Shown here: in pieces, positions 22,169 to 30,171 of the stretch
Position numbering within the stretch: position 1 is the first letter of the stretch
How the letters are laid out: every line of letters starts with the position of its first letter
Source of the DNA: Microbacterium sp. ABRD28
GTDB lineage: Bacteria > Actinomycetota > Actinomycetes > Actinomycetales > Microbacteriaceae
DNA length: 64,000 bases
NCBI RefSeq assembly: GCF_003850245.1
Contig: NZ_CP031015.1
Span: 2,232,001-2,296,000, forward strand
Direction: 5' to 3'
Program-made: the position numbers and the translations under genes
The notes under the pieces: model-generated
Database searches by the model: none
What the model was told of the DNA's origin: nothing
What the model saw: only the letters and a program-made list of their open reading frames with translations

Positions 22169-23083
22169 TCACGCTCGAGGATGAGCCAGACGGTACGACG
22201 CGGTGAGGCGTTCGTGCGACACGTGGGTGTAGATCTGCGTGGTGCCGAGGCTCTCGTGACCGAGGATCTCCTGGACGCTGCGGAGGTCGGCCCCGCCGTC
22301 CAGCAGGTGGGTGGCGGCGCTGTGCCGCAGGGCGTGCGGACCGACGGGTCTCCCGACGAGGGGGCCGACCGTGCGTGCCACGAGGTCGTACACGGTCCGC
22401 GGACCGAGCCGTGCCCCGCGCGCGCCGAGGAAGAGCGCAGCACTCCCGCGGTCTCGATCAGCCTGCCGCGCGAGGAGCACGGGGCGCGCCCGCACGAACC
22501 ATGCCTCCAGCGCCTCAGACGCGGGCATGCCGAACGGCACGACGCGCTCCTTGGCCCCTTTTCCCCAGACCCGCACGGTGCGCCGCTCGCGATCCACATC
22601 GTCGGTGTCGAGGCCGCAGAGTTCCGAGACGCGGATGCCGGCCCCGTAGAGCAGCTCGAGGATCGCGTGGTCGCGCAGCGCGAGAGGATCGCCCGTCTGC
22701 GACGCTGCAGCCCCCAGATCGGCGAGCATCTCGGCGAGCGCCTCGGCGGGTGCCACCGTCGGCAGAGTCCGTCCGCGCTTCGGAGTGACGAGGCGGGCGG
22801 CGGGGTCGGTCGAGAGGTCGCCGGCGGCCACCGCCCAGACGAAGAGTCCCCTCGCCGATGCCGCACGCCGTGCGAGGGTCGCCCGGGAGGCCCCGCTCTG
22901 CTGGACGCGCCAGAGCCACTCGCGCAGATCCTCGCGAGTGATCTCGCCGATGTCGGGATCGTCGAGGATGTCGGCGAGGTCGCGCAGATCGGCGCGGTAC
23001 GCACGGATGGTTGCCGGTGACAGCCGCCGGACGTCGCGCAGGTGCGCCAGGTAGCGCTCGATGACCGCCGAGAGCCGCATCAC
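22169..23083 (-). CDS. xerC: Tyrosine recombinase XerC
   Basis: Site-specific recombinase that resolves chromosome dimers at dif with XerD. 304 aa. A SAM-like N-terminal domain (VIERYLAHLRDVRRLSPATIRAYRADL) precedes the catalytic domain with R151 (GAGIRVSEL), K175, H250-x-x-R253 (HALRHSAATH), H276 and nucleophile Y285 (TTQIYTHV). It lies downstream of dprA. The neighbourhood comM-dprA-xerC is the usual actinobacterial location for XerC rather than an integrase. The start is GTG 23083 or the next codon, ATG 23080. Confidence 0.93.
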   Translation of the reverse strand: MMRLSAVIERYLAHLRDVRRLSPATIRAYRADLRDLADILDDPDIGEITREDLREWLWRVQQSGASRATLARRAASARGLFVWAVAAGDLSTDPAARLVTPKRGRTLPTVAPAEALAEMLADLGAAASQTGDPLALRDHAILELLYGAGIRVSELCGLDTDDVDRERRTVRVWGKGAKERVVPFGMPASEALEAWFVRARPVLLARQADRDRGSAALFLGARGARLGPRTVYDLVARTVGPLVGRPVGPHALRHSAATHLLDGGADLRSVQEILGHESLGTTQIYTHVSHERLTASYRLAHPRA

Positions 23084-23134
23084 CCCAGGATGCCCGATGC
23101 GTCCCCATCGATGCGCCGCCGCGCGGCGGCGCGC

Positions 23135-24325
23135 TCATCTCGTCCACGAAGGTACCCGGCGCCATCCGGTCCTGCCGCGTTCCACGCCTCCGGAGAGGGC
23201 GAGGATCCCGAGCTCCGCCTCGACCTCGGCAGGCGCGAGGCCTGAGGACCGGGCGATCTGGGACAGGTCCTTCTCCGATCGCACGCTGAGGGCGTCGATG
23301 ACGCGCGTGGTCCGATCGGTGCGGTCCCCGCTCACCGCCGGAAGCAGCATCCCGTCCTCCCAACCGAGGAGCTCGCGGACATCGCCCGCGGAGGTGATGC
23401 AGCGCGCGTCGTACTCCCGCAGCAGCCGATGACACCCCGCCGAGGCGGTGCTGGTGATCGGCCCGGGCACCGCGCCGAGCGGACGTCCCAGGGAGGCGGC
23501 ATGACCGGCCGTGTTGAGTGAGCCGCTTCGCCACCCTGCCTCGACGACCACCGTCGCATCGGAGATCGCCGCGATCAGCCGGTTGCGCTGGAGGAACCGC
23601 CATTTCGTCGGCGCCGCGCCGCACGGGGCTTCGCTGACGATCGCGCCGTTGGTAGCGATGCGATCGATCAGATGACTGTGCCCGCCCGGATACGCGCGAT
23701 CTGCGCCGCCGGCGAGGAAAGCCACGGTGTCGCCGCCGACCGTGAGCGCGGCGCGGTGAGCGGCGCCATCGATGCCGTAGGCCGCGCCGGAGACCACCGT
23801 CACCCCCGAGCCGGCGAGGTCGGCGGCGAGCTCTCCGGCGACGTGCTCGCCGTAGGATGTCGCCGCCCGCGCGCCGACCAGCGCGACGGCGGCGCCCGCC
23901 GGCCGCAACAGGGCGGCGCTTCCACGCACCCAGAGACAGACAGGCCGATGGGCTCCCAGGTCATCCACCGCCGTCGGCCATGACGGATCGCCGGGGACGA
24001 TGAGCTGCACACCGGCCCGCGCCGCGGCCGCACACGCTTCGGCGACACCTTCCGGCCGCCACCGCGGCATCCAGCGCTCTCGGCCCTGCTCCGCAGCCCC
24101 GGCGAGGTGCGTGGGCGCGGGGCCCGCATTCACCACCATCTCGAGCGCCCGAAGGGCGCCGTACTCTGCGATGAGGTGACCGGCGGAGCCGTCACCGGGT
24201 TCGGTGAGGAGGTTCCACGCCACCCGTGCCCACGTGTCGGCTTCGTCGGAGTCGGATGAATCCGCACCGCGGACGCCCGCCAGCGCGCGCCTCGCGGCAT
24301 CAGAAGACTCCGGCCACATTCTCAT
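23135..24325 (-). CDS. dprA: DNA-processing protein DprA
   Basis: Binds incoming single-stranded DNA and loads RecA in natural transformation; also present in many organisms not known to be competent. 396 aa. A helical N-terminal part is followed by the Rossmann-like domain with VALVGARAATSYGEHVAGELAADLA, VVSGAAYGIDGAAHRAAL and EAGWRSGSLNTAGHAASLGRPLGAVPG. A C-terminal winged-helix region (~330-390) carries DLSQIARSSGL. The ATG overlaps the comM stop by 4 nt (ATGA). Confidence 0.94.
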   Translation of the reverse strand: MRMWPESSDAARRALAGVRGADSSDSDEADTWARVAWNLLTEPGDGSAGHLIAEYGALRALEMVVNAGPAPTHLAGAAEQGRERWMPRWRPEGVAEACAAAARAGVQLIVPGDPSWPTAVDDLGAHRPVCLWVRGSAALLRPAGAAVALVGARAATSYGEHVAGELAADLAGSGVTVVSGAAYGIDGAAHRAALTVGGDTVAFLAGGADRAYPGGHSHLIDRIATNGAIVSEAPCGAAPTKWRFLQRNRLIAAISDATVVVEAGWRSGSLNTAGHAASLGRPLGAVPGPITSTASAGCHRLLREYDARCITSAGDVRELLGWEDGMLLPAVSGDRTDRTTRVIDALSVRSEKDLSQIARSSGLAPAEVEAELGILALSGGVERGRTGWRRVPSWTR

Positions 24326-25848
24326 GCGGTCACCCCCTTCTTCAGGAACAGAGCACGCCCGATGTCTTCGACGCTCAGTTGCGGGCGGGCGCCGAGATCG
24401 GCGAGCGACCAGGCGACCCGGAGAACCCGGTCGTACCCGCGCAGGGTCAGCGCTCCGCGGTGGAGCGCAGCATCCAGTGGCCGGCGGATGATCGGCGACG
24501 GTGCGGCCGGCCCCTGCCGGAGCCAGCTTCCCGACACGTCGGCATTCACCCGCCACGGGGTTTCGCGGAGGCGATGCGCAGCGCGTGCCCGCGCCTCGCG
24601 CACCTGAGCGTGCGCGTCGGCGGTGGTGGTGCCGCCGGCATCGCCCTGGCCGGGCGCGACCGCCACCCGACGCATCGACAGCTCGATATCGATCCGGTCG
24701 AGCAGGGGGCCCGAAAGCCGGCCGAGGTAGCGCCGGATGGCGATCGGCGGGCAGACACACGATCCGCCCGGCACGGCGAACTGTCCGCAGGGGCAGGGAT
24801 TGGTTGCAGCCACGAGCTGGAATCGCGCCGGGAACTCCGCGACCGCCCCGGCCCGGTGGATGGTGATCCGGCCGCTCTCCAAGGGCTGGCGCAGCGCGTC
24901 CAACGCGTGCGCAGGAAACTCCCCCGCCTCATCGAGGAACAGGATGCCGGTCGCCGCGCGGGCGATCGCCCCCGGCCGGATGATCCGCGATCCGCCACCG
25001 ACGAGCGCAGCCACGCTCGCGCTGTGGTGCGGAGCCTCGAAGGGCGGAGTCCGGCGAAGAGCCGAGACGGCTTGCCCGCCGAGCGACCGCACGGAGGCTG
25101 CCAGGAGCGCGGCGTCCTCGTCGAGCGGGGGCAGGATGCCGGGGAGACGCCGCGCCAGCATCGTCTTGCCCGCCCCGGGAGGGCCGCTCATCAGAATGTG
25201 GTGGCCACCCGCCGCCGCGACGATGAGCGCGGTCACCGCTTCGGGCTGCCCCACCACGTCTGCAAGTTCCAGCACCTCCCCCGCCGTCTCCTCGGGCCGC
25301 GCCGCCGGAACCGCAGACTGCTCGGGTACCTCGACGGATCCGCCGTGGAACGCGACCACCTCGGCGATGTTGACGGCGCCGAGCACCTCGATGCCGGTCA
25401 CCAGCTGAGCCTCCTCGCGGTTGGCATGGGGCACCACCGCGCGCCGGATGCCCTTGCGGGCTGCAGCGAGCACGGCGGGAAGGACGCCGGGCACCGGTCG
25501 AAGCCGTCCGTCCAGACCGAGTTCGCCGATGTGCACCGTGGCGTCGAGCGATTCCCGGGCGAGAGGGAGCTCGGTGGCGATGGCGGCGACCGCGATCGCG
25601 ACATCGAACCCGGATCCGTTCTTGGGCAGACTCGCGGGCGACAGGTTGACGGTGAGCTTGCGTCGCGGAAGCGTCAGGCCGTTGTTGGCGCACGCGTTGT
25701 GGACCCGCTGGACGGCTTCTCCGAGCGACTTGTCGGGCAGGCCGATGATCCGGAAATCGGGAGTCTGCTGCGAGAGGTCGGCTTCGACCTCGACGAGGGC
25801 TCCATCCAGGCCCGTCAGGGCGACAGCCCGGGTACGAACGACGGTCAC
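24322..25848 (-). CDS. ComM/YifB-type Mg-chelatase-like AAA ATPase
   Basis: 508 aa. N-terminal Lon-like (ChlI) domain (residues ~1-170, FRIIGLPDKSLGEAVQRV), AAA+ core with Walker A MSGPPGAGKTMLARRLPGI and Walker B ILFLDEAGEF, a Cys cluster CPCG...CVCPP between them and the C-terminal Mg-chelatase domain. Members such as Haemophilus ComM are hexameric branch-migration helicases that help integrate transforming DNA. The GTG start at 25848 forms a GTGA overlap with the yraN stop. Together with dprA this makes a DNA-uptake/recombination operon; competence itself is not shown by the window. Confidence 0.92.
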   Translation of the reverse strand: MTVVRTRAVALTGLDGALVEVEADLSQQTPDFRIIGLPDKSLGEAVQRVHNACANNGLTLPRRKLTVNLSPASLPKNGSGFDVAIAVAAIATELPLARESLDATVHIGELGLDGRLRPVPGVLPAVLAAARKGIRRAVVPHANREEAQLVTGIEVLGAVNIAEVVAFHGGSVEVPEQSAVPAARPEETAGEVLELADVVGQPEAVTALIVAAAGGHHILMSGPPGAGKTMLARRLPGILPPLDEDAALLAASVRSLGGQAVSALRRTPPFEAPHHSASVAALVGGGSRIIRPGAIARAATGILFLDEAGEFPAHALDALRQPLESGRITIHRAGAVAEFPARFQLVAATNPCPCGQFAVPGGSCVCPPIAIRRYLGRLSGPLLDRIDIELSMRRVAVAPGQGDAGGTTTADAHAQVREARARAAHRLRETPWRVNADVSGSWLRQGPAAPSPIIRRPLDAALHRGALTLRGYDRVLRVAWSLADLGARPQLSVEDIGRALFLKKGVTA

Positions 25849-26207
25849 CGCAGATCCCGCAGATGCTCGATCGTCGCGGTCCGAGGATCGGGGCCGAGGA
25901 CGGACACCGCATCGAGCCTCAGTCGGCGCCCCTGGGCGGATTGCGGGTGGGCCGCGATCCACGCCATCGCCAGGCGCCACAATCGCATGCGCTTGCGGGT
26001 GTCCACCGCTTCGAGGGGATGACCGAAGTCTTCGCCGCGCCGCGTCTTGACCTCGACGACGACGAGGTCATTCCCGTCCTCGGCGACGAGGTCGATCTCC
26101 CCGGCGGCGCACCGCCAGTTGCGGGCGATCAGCCGCCATCCCTGCTCTTGGAGATACGTCGCTGCACGCTCTTCGCCGGCTCTGCCGACCTCGTCCTTGA
26201 CTGCCAT
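25845..26207 (-). CDS. YraN family (UPF0102) endonuclease-like protein
   Basis: 120 aa with a restriction-endonuclease-like fold: GRAGEERAATYLQEQGW...CAAGEIDLVAEDGNDLVVVEVKTRRG, giving the E...D-(x)n-EVK catalytic pattern. YraN is widely linked with rnhB/comM/dprA loci but its role is not settled. The start at 26207 was chosen from the conserved MAVKDEVGRAGE beginning. An 8-bp-arm palindrome sits immediately upstream (26209-26226). It is the first gene of the yraN-comM-dprA unit. Confidence 0.9.
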   Translation of the reverse strand: MAVKDEVGRAGEERAATYLQEQGWRLIARNWRCAAGEIDLVAEDGNDLVVVEVKTRRGEDFGHPLEAVDTRKRMRLWRLAMAWIAAHPQSAQGRRLRLDAVSVLGPDPRTATIEHLRDLR

Positions 26208-26208
26208 G

Positions 26209-26226
26209 GTCCGATCGTGATCGGAC
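26209..26226. promoter_or_regulatory. Palindrome abutting the yraN start
   Basis: GTCCGATC-GT-GATCGGAC, perfect 8-bp arms, 1 bp from the yraN start codon. As DNA it could be an operator; as RNA it would occlude initiation. No known binding protein can be named. Confidence 0.3.
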
Positions 26227-26264
26227 GCGGCATCCCGTGGCGGCCGCTTCCCCTCATCCGTGTA

Positions 26265-26289
26265 CACAGCCCGGAGAGGGCCGGCTGTG
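26265..26289 (-). terminator. Imperfect hairpin after DUF2469 gene
   Basis: CACAGCCCGG pairs with CCGGCTGTG with one bulged base, ~20 bp past the DUF2469 stop. Plausible weak terminator separating it from yraN. Confidence 0.4.
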
Positions 26290-26309
26290 CAGGAGAGGAC
26301 GCGGGCGCG

Positions 26310-26633
26310 TCAGCTGTCGAGCGAAAGCTCCTCTGGGAGCTGGAAATCGCGTCGGGAGAGCTCCTCGACGTTGACGTCCTTGAAGGTCAGCACCCGCACC
26401 GCCTTGACGAACCGGTCGGCGCGGTAGATGTCCCACACCCAGACGTCGTTCATCGTGATCTCGAAGTAGAAGTCGTGCTCGGTGTCGCGGCGCACGACGT
26501 TGACCTCGTTGGCGAGGTAGAAGCGCCGCTCCGTCTCGATCACGTACGCGAACTGACCCACGACATCGCGGTACTCGCGGTACAGTGCCAGCTCGAGCTC
26601 GCGGTCGTAGTCTTCGAATACCTCGTCGTCCAT
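26310..26633 (-). CDS. DUF2469 protein
   Basis: 107-aa actinobacterial protein beginning MDDEVFEDYDRELELALYRE and containing VIETERRFYLANEVNV and FYFEITMNDVWVWDIYRA, all typical of DUF2469. No cysteines, membrane segments or known catalytic motif. Function unknown. It is almost always found between rnhB and yraN, as here. A TAGAGT hexamer 9 nt before the ATG (26643-26648) suggests a nearly leaderless mRNA. Confidence 0.9.
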   Translation of the reverse strand: MDDEVFEDYDRELELALYREYRDVVGQFAYVIETERRFYLANEVNVVRRDTEHDFYFEITMNDVWVWDIYRADRFVKAVRVLTFKDVNVEELSRRDFQLPEELSLDS

Positions 26634-26694
26634 GGTGAGTCCACTCTAGATCGCCCGCGGCCGATCCACGGCCCGACGGTCGGCCGCGACGGCG

Positions 26695-27354
26695 TCAGAA
26701 CAGGGTCGGTGCGTCCGCGATCGACCACGACGACCGGTGATGCCTGCTCAGGCCGTGGGAGCGGATCGCCGCCCGATGCTCGGGGCTCGCGTATCCCTTG
26801 TTGCGCGACCACTGGTACGCGGGTGACTCGTCATGCAACCCCGTCATCAGCGTGTCGCGCGCCACTTTGGCGATGACGGACGCTGCCGCGGCGCTGGCGC
26901 AGTCGCGATCGGCCTTGATCACCGGACGCACCCGCAGATTGCTGGTGCCGGCCGGGGTGATGTAGTCGTAGTTCCCGTCGAGGAGCACGATCGCCTCCGA
27001 GGCGTCCACGCCGTGAGCCCCCAGATCCGCCAGCGCGCGGATCGTGGCAAGGCCCAGAGCGCGCATGATGCCGATCTCGTCGATCTCGTCGGCCGAGGCC
27101 CAGCCGACGGCGCTGGCGGCCACCCACGAGGCCGCCCGCGCCGCAACGGCCGGGCGATGGTGCTCAGGCACGAGTTTGGAATCACGCAGCCCCTGCGGCA
27201 CGCGCTTGCGCGATCGCGGCGCGTCGACGGCGACCGCTCCGACGGCCACCGGCCCCGCGAGAGCCCCCCGTCCGACCTCATCGCAGGCGATGACGACCGG
27301 ATGCTCGCGGAGCAGTCGTCGCTCGAGAGTGAGGCGCGGTTCGATCACGGTCAC
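26695..27354 (-). CDS. rnhB: Ribonuclease HII
   Basis: Removes RNA, including single ribonucleotides, from RNA-DNA hybrids. 219 aa. Catalytic acidic residues in CDEVGRGALAGPV (DE pair), IVLLDGNYD and IKADRDCASAAAASVIAKVARD. The GTG start at 27354 overlaps the lepB stop (GTGA), which fixes the start; an upstream in-frame ATG lies within lepB. Order rplS-lepB-rnhB is conserved in actinobacteria. Confidence 0.95.
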   Translation of the reverse strand: MTVIEPRLTLERRLLREHPVVIACDEVGRGALAGPVAVGAVAVDAPRSRKRVPQGLRDSKLVPEHHRPAVAARAASWVAASAVGWASADEIDEIGIMRALGLATIRALADLGAHGVDASEAIVLLDGNYDYITPAGTSNLRVRPVIKADRDCASAAAASVIAKVARDTLMTGLHDESPAYQWSRNKGYASPEHRAAIRSHGLSRHHRSSWSIADAPTLF

Positions 27355-28112
27355 GGCTGGTCGGCAGGCTCCGGAACCCCGGCGAAGACCTCGTGGTGGA
27401 AGTCCAGCAACCCGAATCGCGACAGCGGCCACGTCGTCAGGAATGCGCGGCCGACGACGTTCTCGAGCGGGACGAAGCCCTCGCCCGGCTGGTCCTGGTT
27501 GAAACGGGAGTCCCGCGAGCTGTTGCGGTTGTCTCCGAGCACCCAGAGACGGTCCTCAGGCACCGTGACGTCGAAATCCTCGGCCGACGCCCTGCTGACC
27601 CCGCCCGGGAGCTTGAGGTAGTCCATCTCATCGATGGGGACGTCGTTGATCGTGATCTGCCCGAGCGTGTTGCAGCACACCACGTGATCTCCCGGAAGCC
27701 CGATGATGCGCTTGACGAGGTGGTCGTCGCTGTCCGGTGCAGCGAGACCGATGAGCGACAAAACCCACTCCACGCCGTCGACGAACGGGCCGCGGCTCGG
27801 TGTCTCCGAGGGTGGCAGCCACCCACCCGGATCGCGGAACACCACGATGTCACCGCGCTCATAACCTCCGAAGCGCGGCGTCAGCTCGTCGACGAGGATG
27901 CGGTCGTTGACGTTGAGGGTGTTCTCCATCGACCCCGACGGGATGTAGAACGATCGGACGACGAAGGTCTTGACGAGGAAGGACACCACGAGCGCGATCA
28001 GGACGATGATCAGGACGTCCCGCAGGAATGTGCCCCACCCTCGCTTGCGACCCTCGGGCTGCGATCTGCGGGAGGGGAAGCGGTCGGCCGTCGCGTGTTG
28101 CTCGGTGGTCAT
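27351..28112 (-). CDS. lepB: Signal peptidase I
   Basis: Cleaves signal peptides from exported preproteins on the outer face of the membrane. 253 aa. A cytoplasmic N-terminus (1-29) is followed by one transmembrane helix (~30-52), then the catalytic Ser/Lys dyad: S61 in YIPSGSMENTL and K134 in LVKRIIGLPGDHV. The late motif GDNRNSSRDSR is intact. Shine-Dalgarno AGAAGGA. Located between rplS and rnhB. Confidence 0.96.
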   Translation of the reverse strand: MTTEQHATADRFPSRRSQPEGRKRGWGTFLRDVLIIVLIALVVSFLVKTFVVRSFYIPSGSMENTLNVNDRILVDELTPRFGGYERGDIVVFRDPGGWLPPSETPSRGPFVDGVEWVLSLIGLAAPDSDDHLVKRIIGLPGDHVVCCNTLGQITINDVPIDEMDYLKLPGGVSRASAEDFDVTVPEDRLWVLGDNRNSSRDSRFNQDQPGEGFVPLENVVGRAFLTTWPLSRFGLLDFHHEVFAGVPEPADQP

Positions 28113-28218
28113 CGGATCCTTCTCGGGGCCTCCCGCCCCGGTCGGTGCGGCGTCCTACCAGGGTGACATACTCGCGCGGAGTCGTCGGTCCGCCGTCGCG
28201 GGGAATTCGCCCCGAACG

Positions 28219-28250
28219 CCGAACGCCCCGGCGATGACCGGGGCGTTCGG
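28219..28250 (-). terminator. Terminator downstream of rplS
   Basis: Perfect 13-bp stem (28219-28231 with 28238-28250), 6-nt loop, 12 bp past the rplS stop. Confidence 0.78.
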
Positions 28251-28262
28251 GGTTCAGCGCGC

Positions 28263-28610
28263 TCAGCTGTCGCGCTTCTCCTTGATCTTGGCCTTCTTGC
28301 CGCGGAGGGCCCGGAGGTAGTACAGCTTGGCGCGGCGCACGTCGCCGCGGGTGACGACCTCGATGTGGTCGATCACCGGGCTGTGAACCGGGAACGTACG
28401 CTCCACACCGACCTGGAAGCTGATCTTCCGCACGGTGAAGGTCTCGCGGATGCCGTCTCCGGAGCGGCCGATGACGACGCCCTGGAAGATCTGGATGCGC
28501 GAGCGGTTGCCCTCGGTGATGTTGACGTGCACCTTGACGGTGTCACCGGGGCCGAAGTCGGGGATGTCGGAGCGCAGCGATGCTGCGTCGACGGAATCGA
28601 GGATCTGCAT
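28263..28610 (-). CDS. rplS: 50S ribosomal protein L19
   Basis: Large-subunit protein at the interface with the small subunit. 115 aa, with [47 protein letters not shown] and [22 protein letters not shown]. Monocistronic in this layout, with its own terminator and a ~175-nt leader containing one hairpin. Downstream genes lepB and rnhB lie on the same strand. Confidence 0.97.
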   Translation of the reverse strand: MQILDSVDAASLRSDIPDFGPGDTVKVHVNITEGNRSRIQIFQGVVIGRSGDGIRETFTVRKISFQVGVERTFPVHSPVIDHIEVVTRGDVRRAKLYYLRALRGKKAKIKEKRDS

Positions 28611-28675
28611 GAGGGATCACTTCCTGCGGCCGCCACAGGTCGACCGCGTCACGATGACGGGATGGTGTGCCCGAA

Positions 28676-28699
28676 CCGTCCGCGATGTGGAGCGGACGG
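28676..28699 (-). promoter_or_regulatory. Hairpin upstream of rplS
   Basis: Perfect 8-bp stem CCGTCCGC/GCGGACGG (28676-28683 with 28692-28699) and 8-nt loop. It may be an rplS leader hairpin or the terminator of the upstream membrane-protein gene; there is no U tract. Confidence 0.3.
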
Positions 28700-28785
28700 C
28701 GTACTCCCCTGAGGCAGAGCCGTGCAGGGCACAAACAGCCATTCTGCCATGGATCGCGACCCCGGCAAAAACGCTGCCGCACGGA

Positions 28786-29274
28786 TCAGCGCAGGTCGCT
28801 GCGCTCCTCGATGACGACGACGTCGGACGGTCGTGGCCGCGTCGACCTCGATGCTTCACCGAGGTATGCGGAGGACGTCGTCCGGAACGCCACGAGACCG
28901 GCGGGCCGGGCTTCACGCCACAGCTGCCACAGCTGGGCCCAGAACAACGCCAGAGCGACGGCGATGGTCAGGCCGAACGCCCCACCCCACCACCACGTGC
29001 CGAAGAATCCGAGCGACACCGTCAGCGCGTGGAGGATCGCGAAGCCCGCGACATCCAGCCACGACACCGCGCGTTCCGCGCGCACCGTGCCGCGGGCCCG
29101 GACCAGCAGAGTCAGGATGATCTGCCCGATGAAGACCGACGGGATGCCCAGGAGCAGCACCCAGAGGAAGGCCCACCCTCCCGCGTTGAACACGCCCCAG
29201 CCGACGAGCAGCCAGAGCGGCAGGACGAAGGCCGCCGGGAACAGCCACCGGTAGACCGCGCGTCGGAGAACCAT
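28786..29274 (-). CDS. Four-helix membrane protein, unknown function
   Basis: 162 aa with four predicted membrane helices (residues ~10-30, 33-58, 70-90, 97-115), several Trp-rich (GTWWWGGAF), and a charged cytoplasmic tail (SSAYLGEASRSTRPRPSDVVVIEE). I do not recognise a functional family; similar proteins are annotated as hypothetical or permease-like. The ATG is preceded by TAGCAT at exactly 6 nt, a leaderless signature. It is divergent from map. Confidence 0.75.
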   Translation of the reverse strand: MVLRRAVYRWLFPAAFVLPLWLLVGWGVFNAGGWAFLWVLLLGIPSVFIGQIILTLLVRARGTVRAERAVSWLDVAGFAILHALTVSLGFFGTWWWGGAFGLTIAVALALFWAQLWQLWREARPAGLVAFRTTSSAYLGEASRSTRPRPSDVVVIEERSDLR

Positions 29275-29280
29275 GAACCG

Positions 29281-29286
29281 ATGCTA
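29281..29286 (-). promoter_or_regulatory. -10 element for the leaderless membrane-protein gene
   Basis: TAGCAT, 6 nt, ATG at 29274. Confidence 0.5.
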
Positions 29287-29382
29287 CGCCCGTCCCGGGG
29301 CGGCGGGCAGGGTGTCCCGGGCGCCGGACGGCCATCTCTCAGCGCGCACTCCGCGAGAATGGAGGATGACGGAAGGAAATGA

Positions 29383-30165
29383 ATGATCGAGCTGCGCACC
29401 CCGGCCGAAATCGAGGCGATGAGGCCTGCGGGCCGATTCGTCGCGGAGGTCCTTGCAACCCTTCGCGATGAGGCGAGGGTGGGAACGAACCTCCTCGCGC
29501 TCGATCAGCGGGCGCACGAGATGATCCGTCGGGCGGGAGCGGAGTCCTGCTATATCGACTACCACCCGTCATTCGGCGCCTCGCCCTTCGGCAAGGTGCT
29601 GTGCACCTCGATCAACGATGCCGTGCTTCACGGACTGCCTTTCGATTACGCGCTTCGCGACGGCGACCTGGTGTCGCTGGACTTCGCGGTCGCCGTGGAC
29701 GGGTGGGTGGCCGACTCCGCGGTGTCCTTCGTCGTCGGCACGCCGCGCGATGAGGACCTGGCGCTGATCGACACGACCCAGCGCGCCCTCTCCGCCGCCA
29801 TCGAGGCGGCACAGACCGGCCACCGCATCGGCGACATCTCCGCCGCGATCGCCGCGGTGGCCCGCGCGGACGGCTACCTCATCAACACCGACTTCGGTGG
29901 CCACGGAGTCGGCCGGACGATGCACGGCGACCCGCACGTGCCCAACGACGGCAAGGCGGGCCGCGGCTACCCGCTTCGTGCCGGCCTCGTCCTCGCCCTG
30001 GAACCCTGGTTCCTCGCCTCCACGGACCAGCTGATCACCGATCCCGACGGCTGGACCCTCCGCAGCGCCGACGGCTCACGTGGCGCGCACTCCGAGCACA
30101 CCGTCGCGATCACCGAGGGCGGTCCGGTCGTCCTCACCGACCGGAGCTTCCTCGGAGTGGATTGA
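29383..30165 (+). CDS. map: Methionine aminopeptidase type I
   Basis: Removes the initiator methionine from new proteins. 260 aa pita-bread fold. Metal ligands appear in VSLDFAV (Asp), VADSAVSF (Asp), GGHGVGRTMH (His), LALEPW (Glu) and AHSEHTVAI (Glu). Shine-Dalgarno GGAAGGAA precedes the ATG. The stop is 6 bp from the convergent treZ stop. Not in an adk-secY context, so it may be one of two map copies in the genome, as often in actinobacteria. Confidence 0.95.
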   Translation: MIELRTPAEIEAMRPAGRFVAEVLATLRDEARVGTNLLALDQRAHEMIRRAGAESCYIDYHPSFGASPFGKVLCTSINDAVLHGLPFDYALRDGDLVSLDFAVAVDGWVADSAVSFVVGTPRDEDLALIDTTQRALSAAIEAAQTGHRIGDISAAIAAVARADGYLINTDFGGHGVGRTMHGDPHVPNDGKAGRGYPLRAGLVLALEPWFLASTDQLITDPDGWTLRSADGSRGAHSEHTVAITEGGPVVLTDRSFLGVD

Positions 30166-30171
30166 GCGCCC

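Noticed and set aside
28435..29382. 315-codon plus-strand frame over rplS and the membrane-protein gene
   Set aside because: Antisense to rplS (certain) and lacks any recognisable domain; composition is that of a shadow frame.
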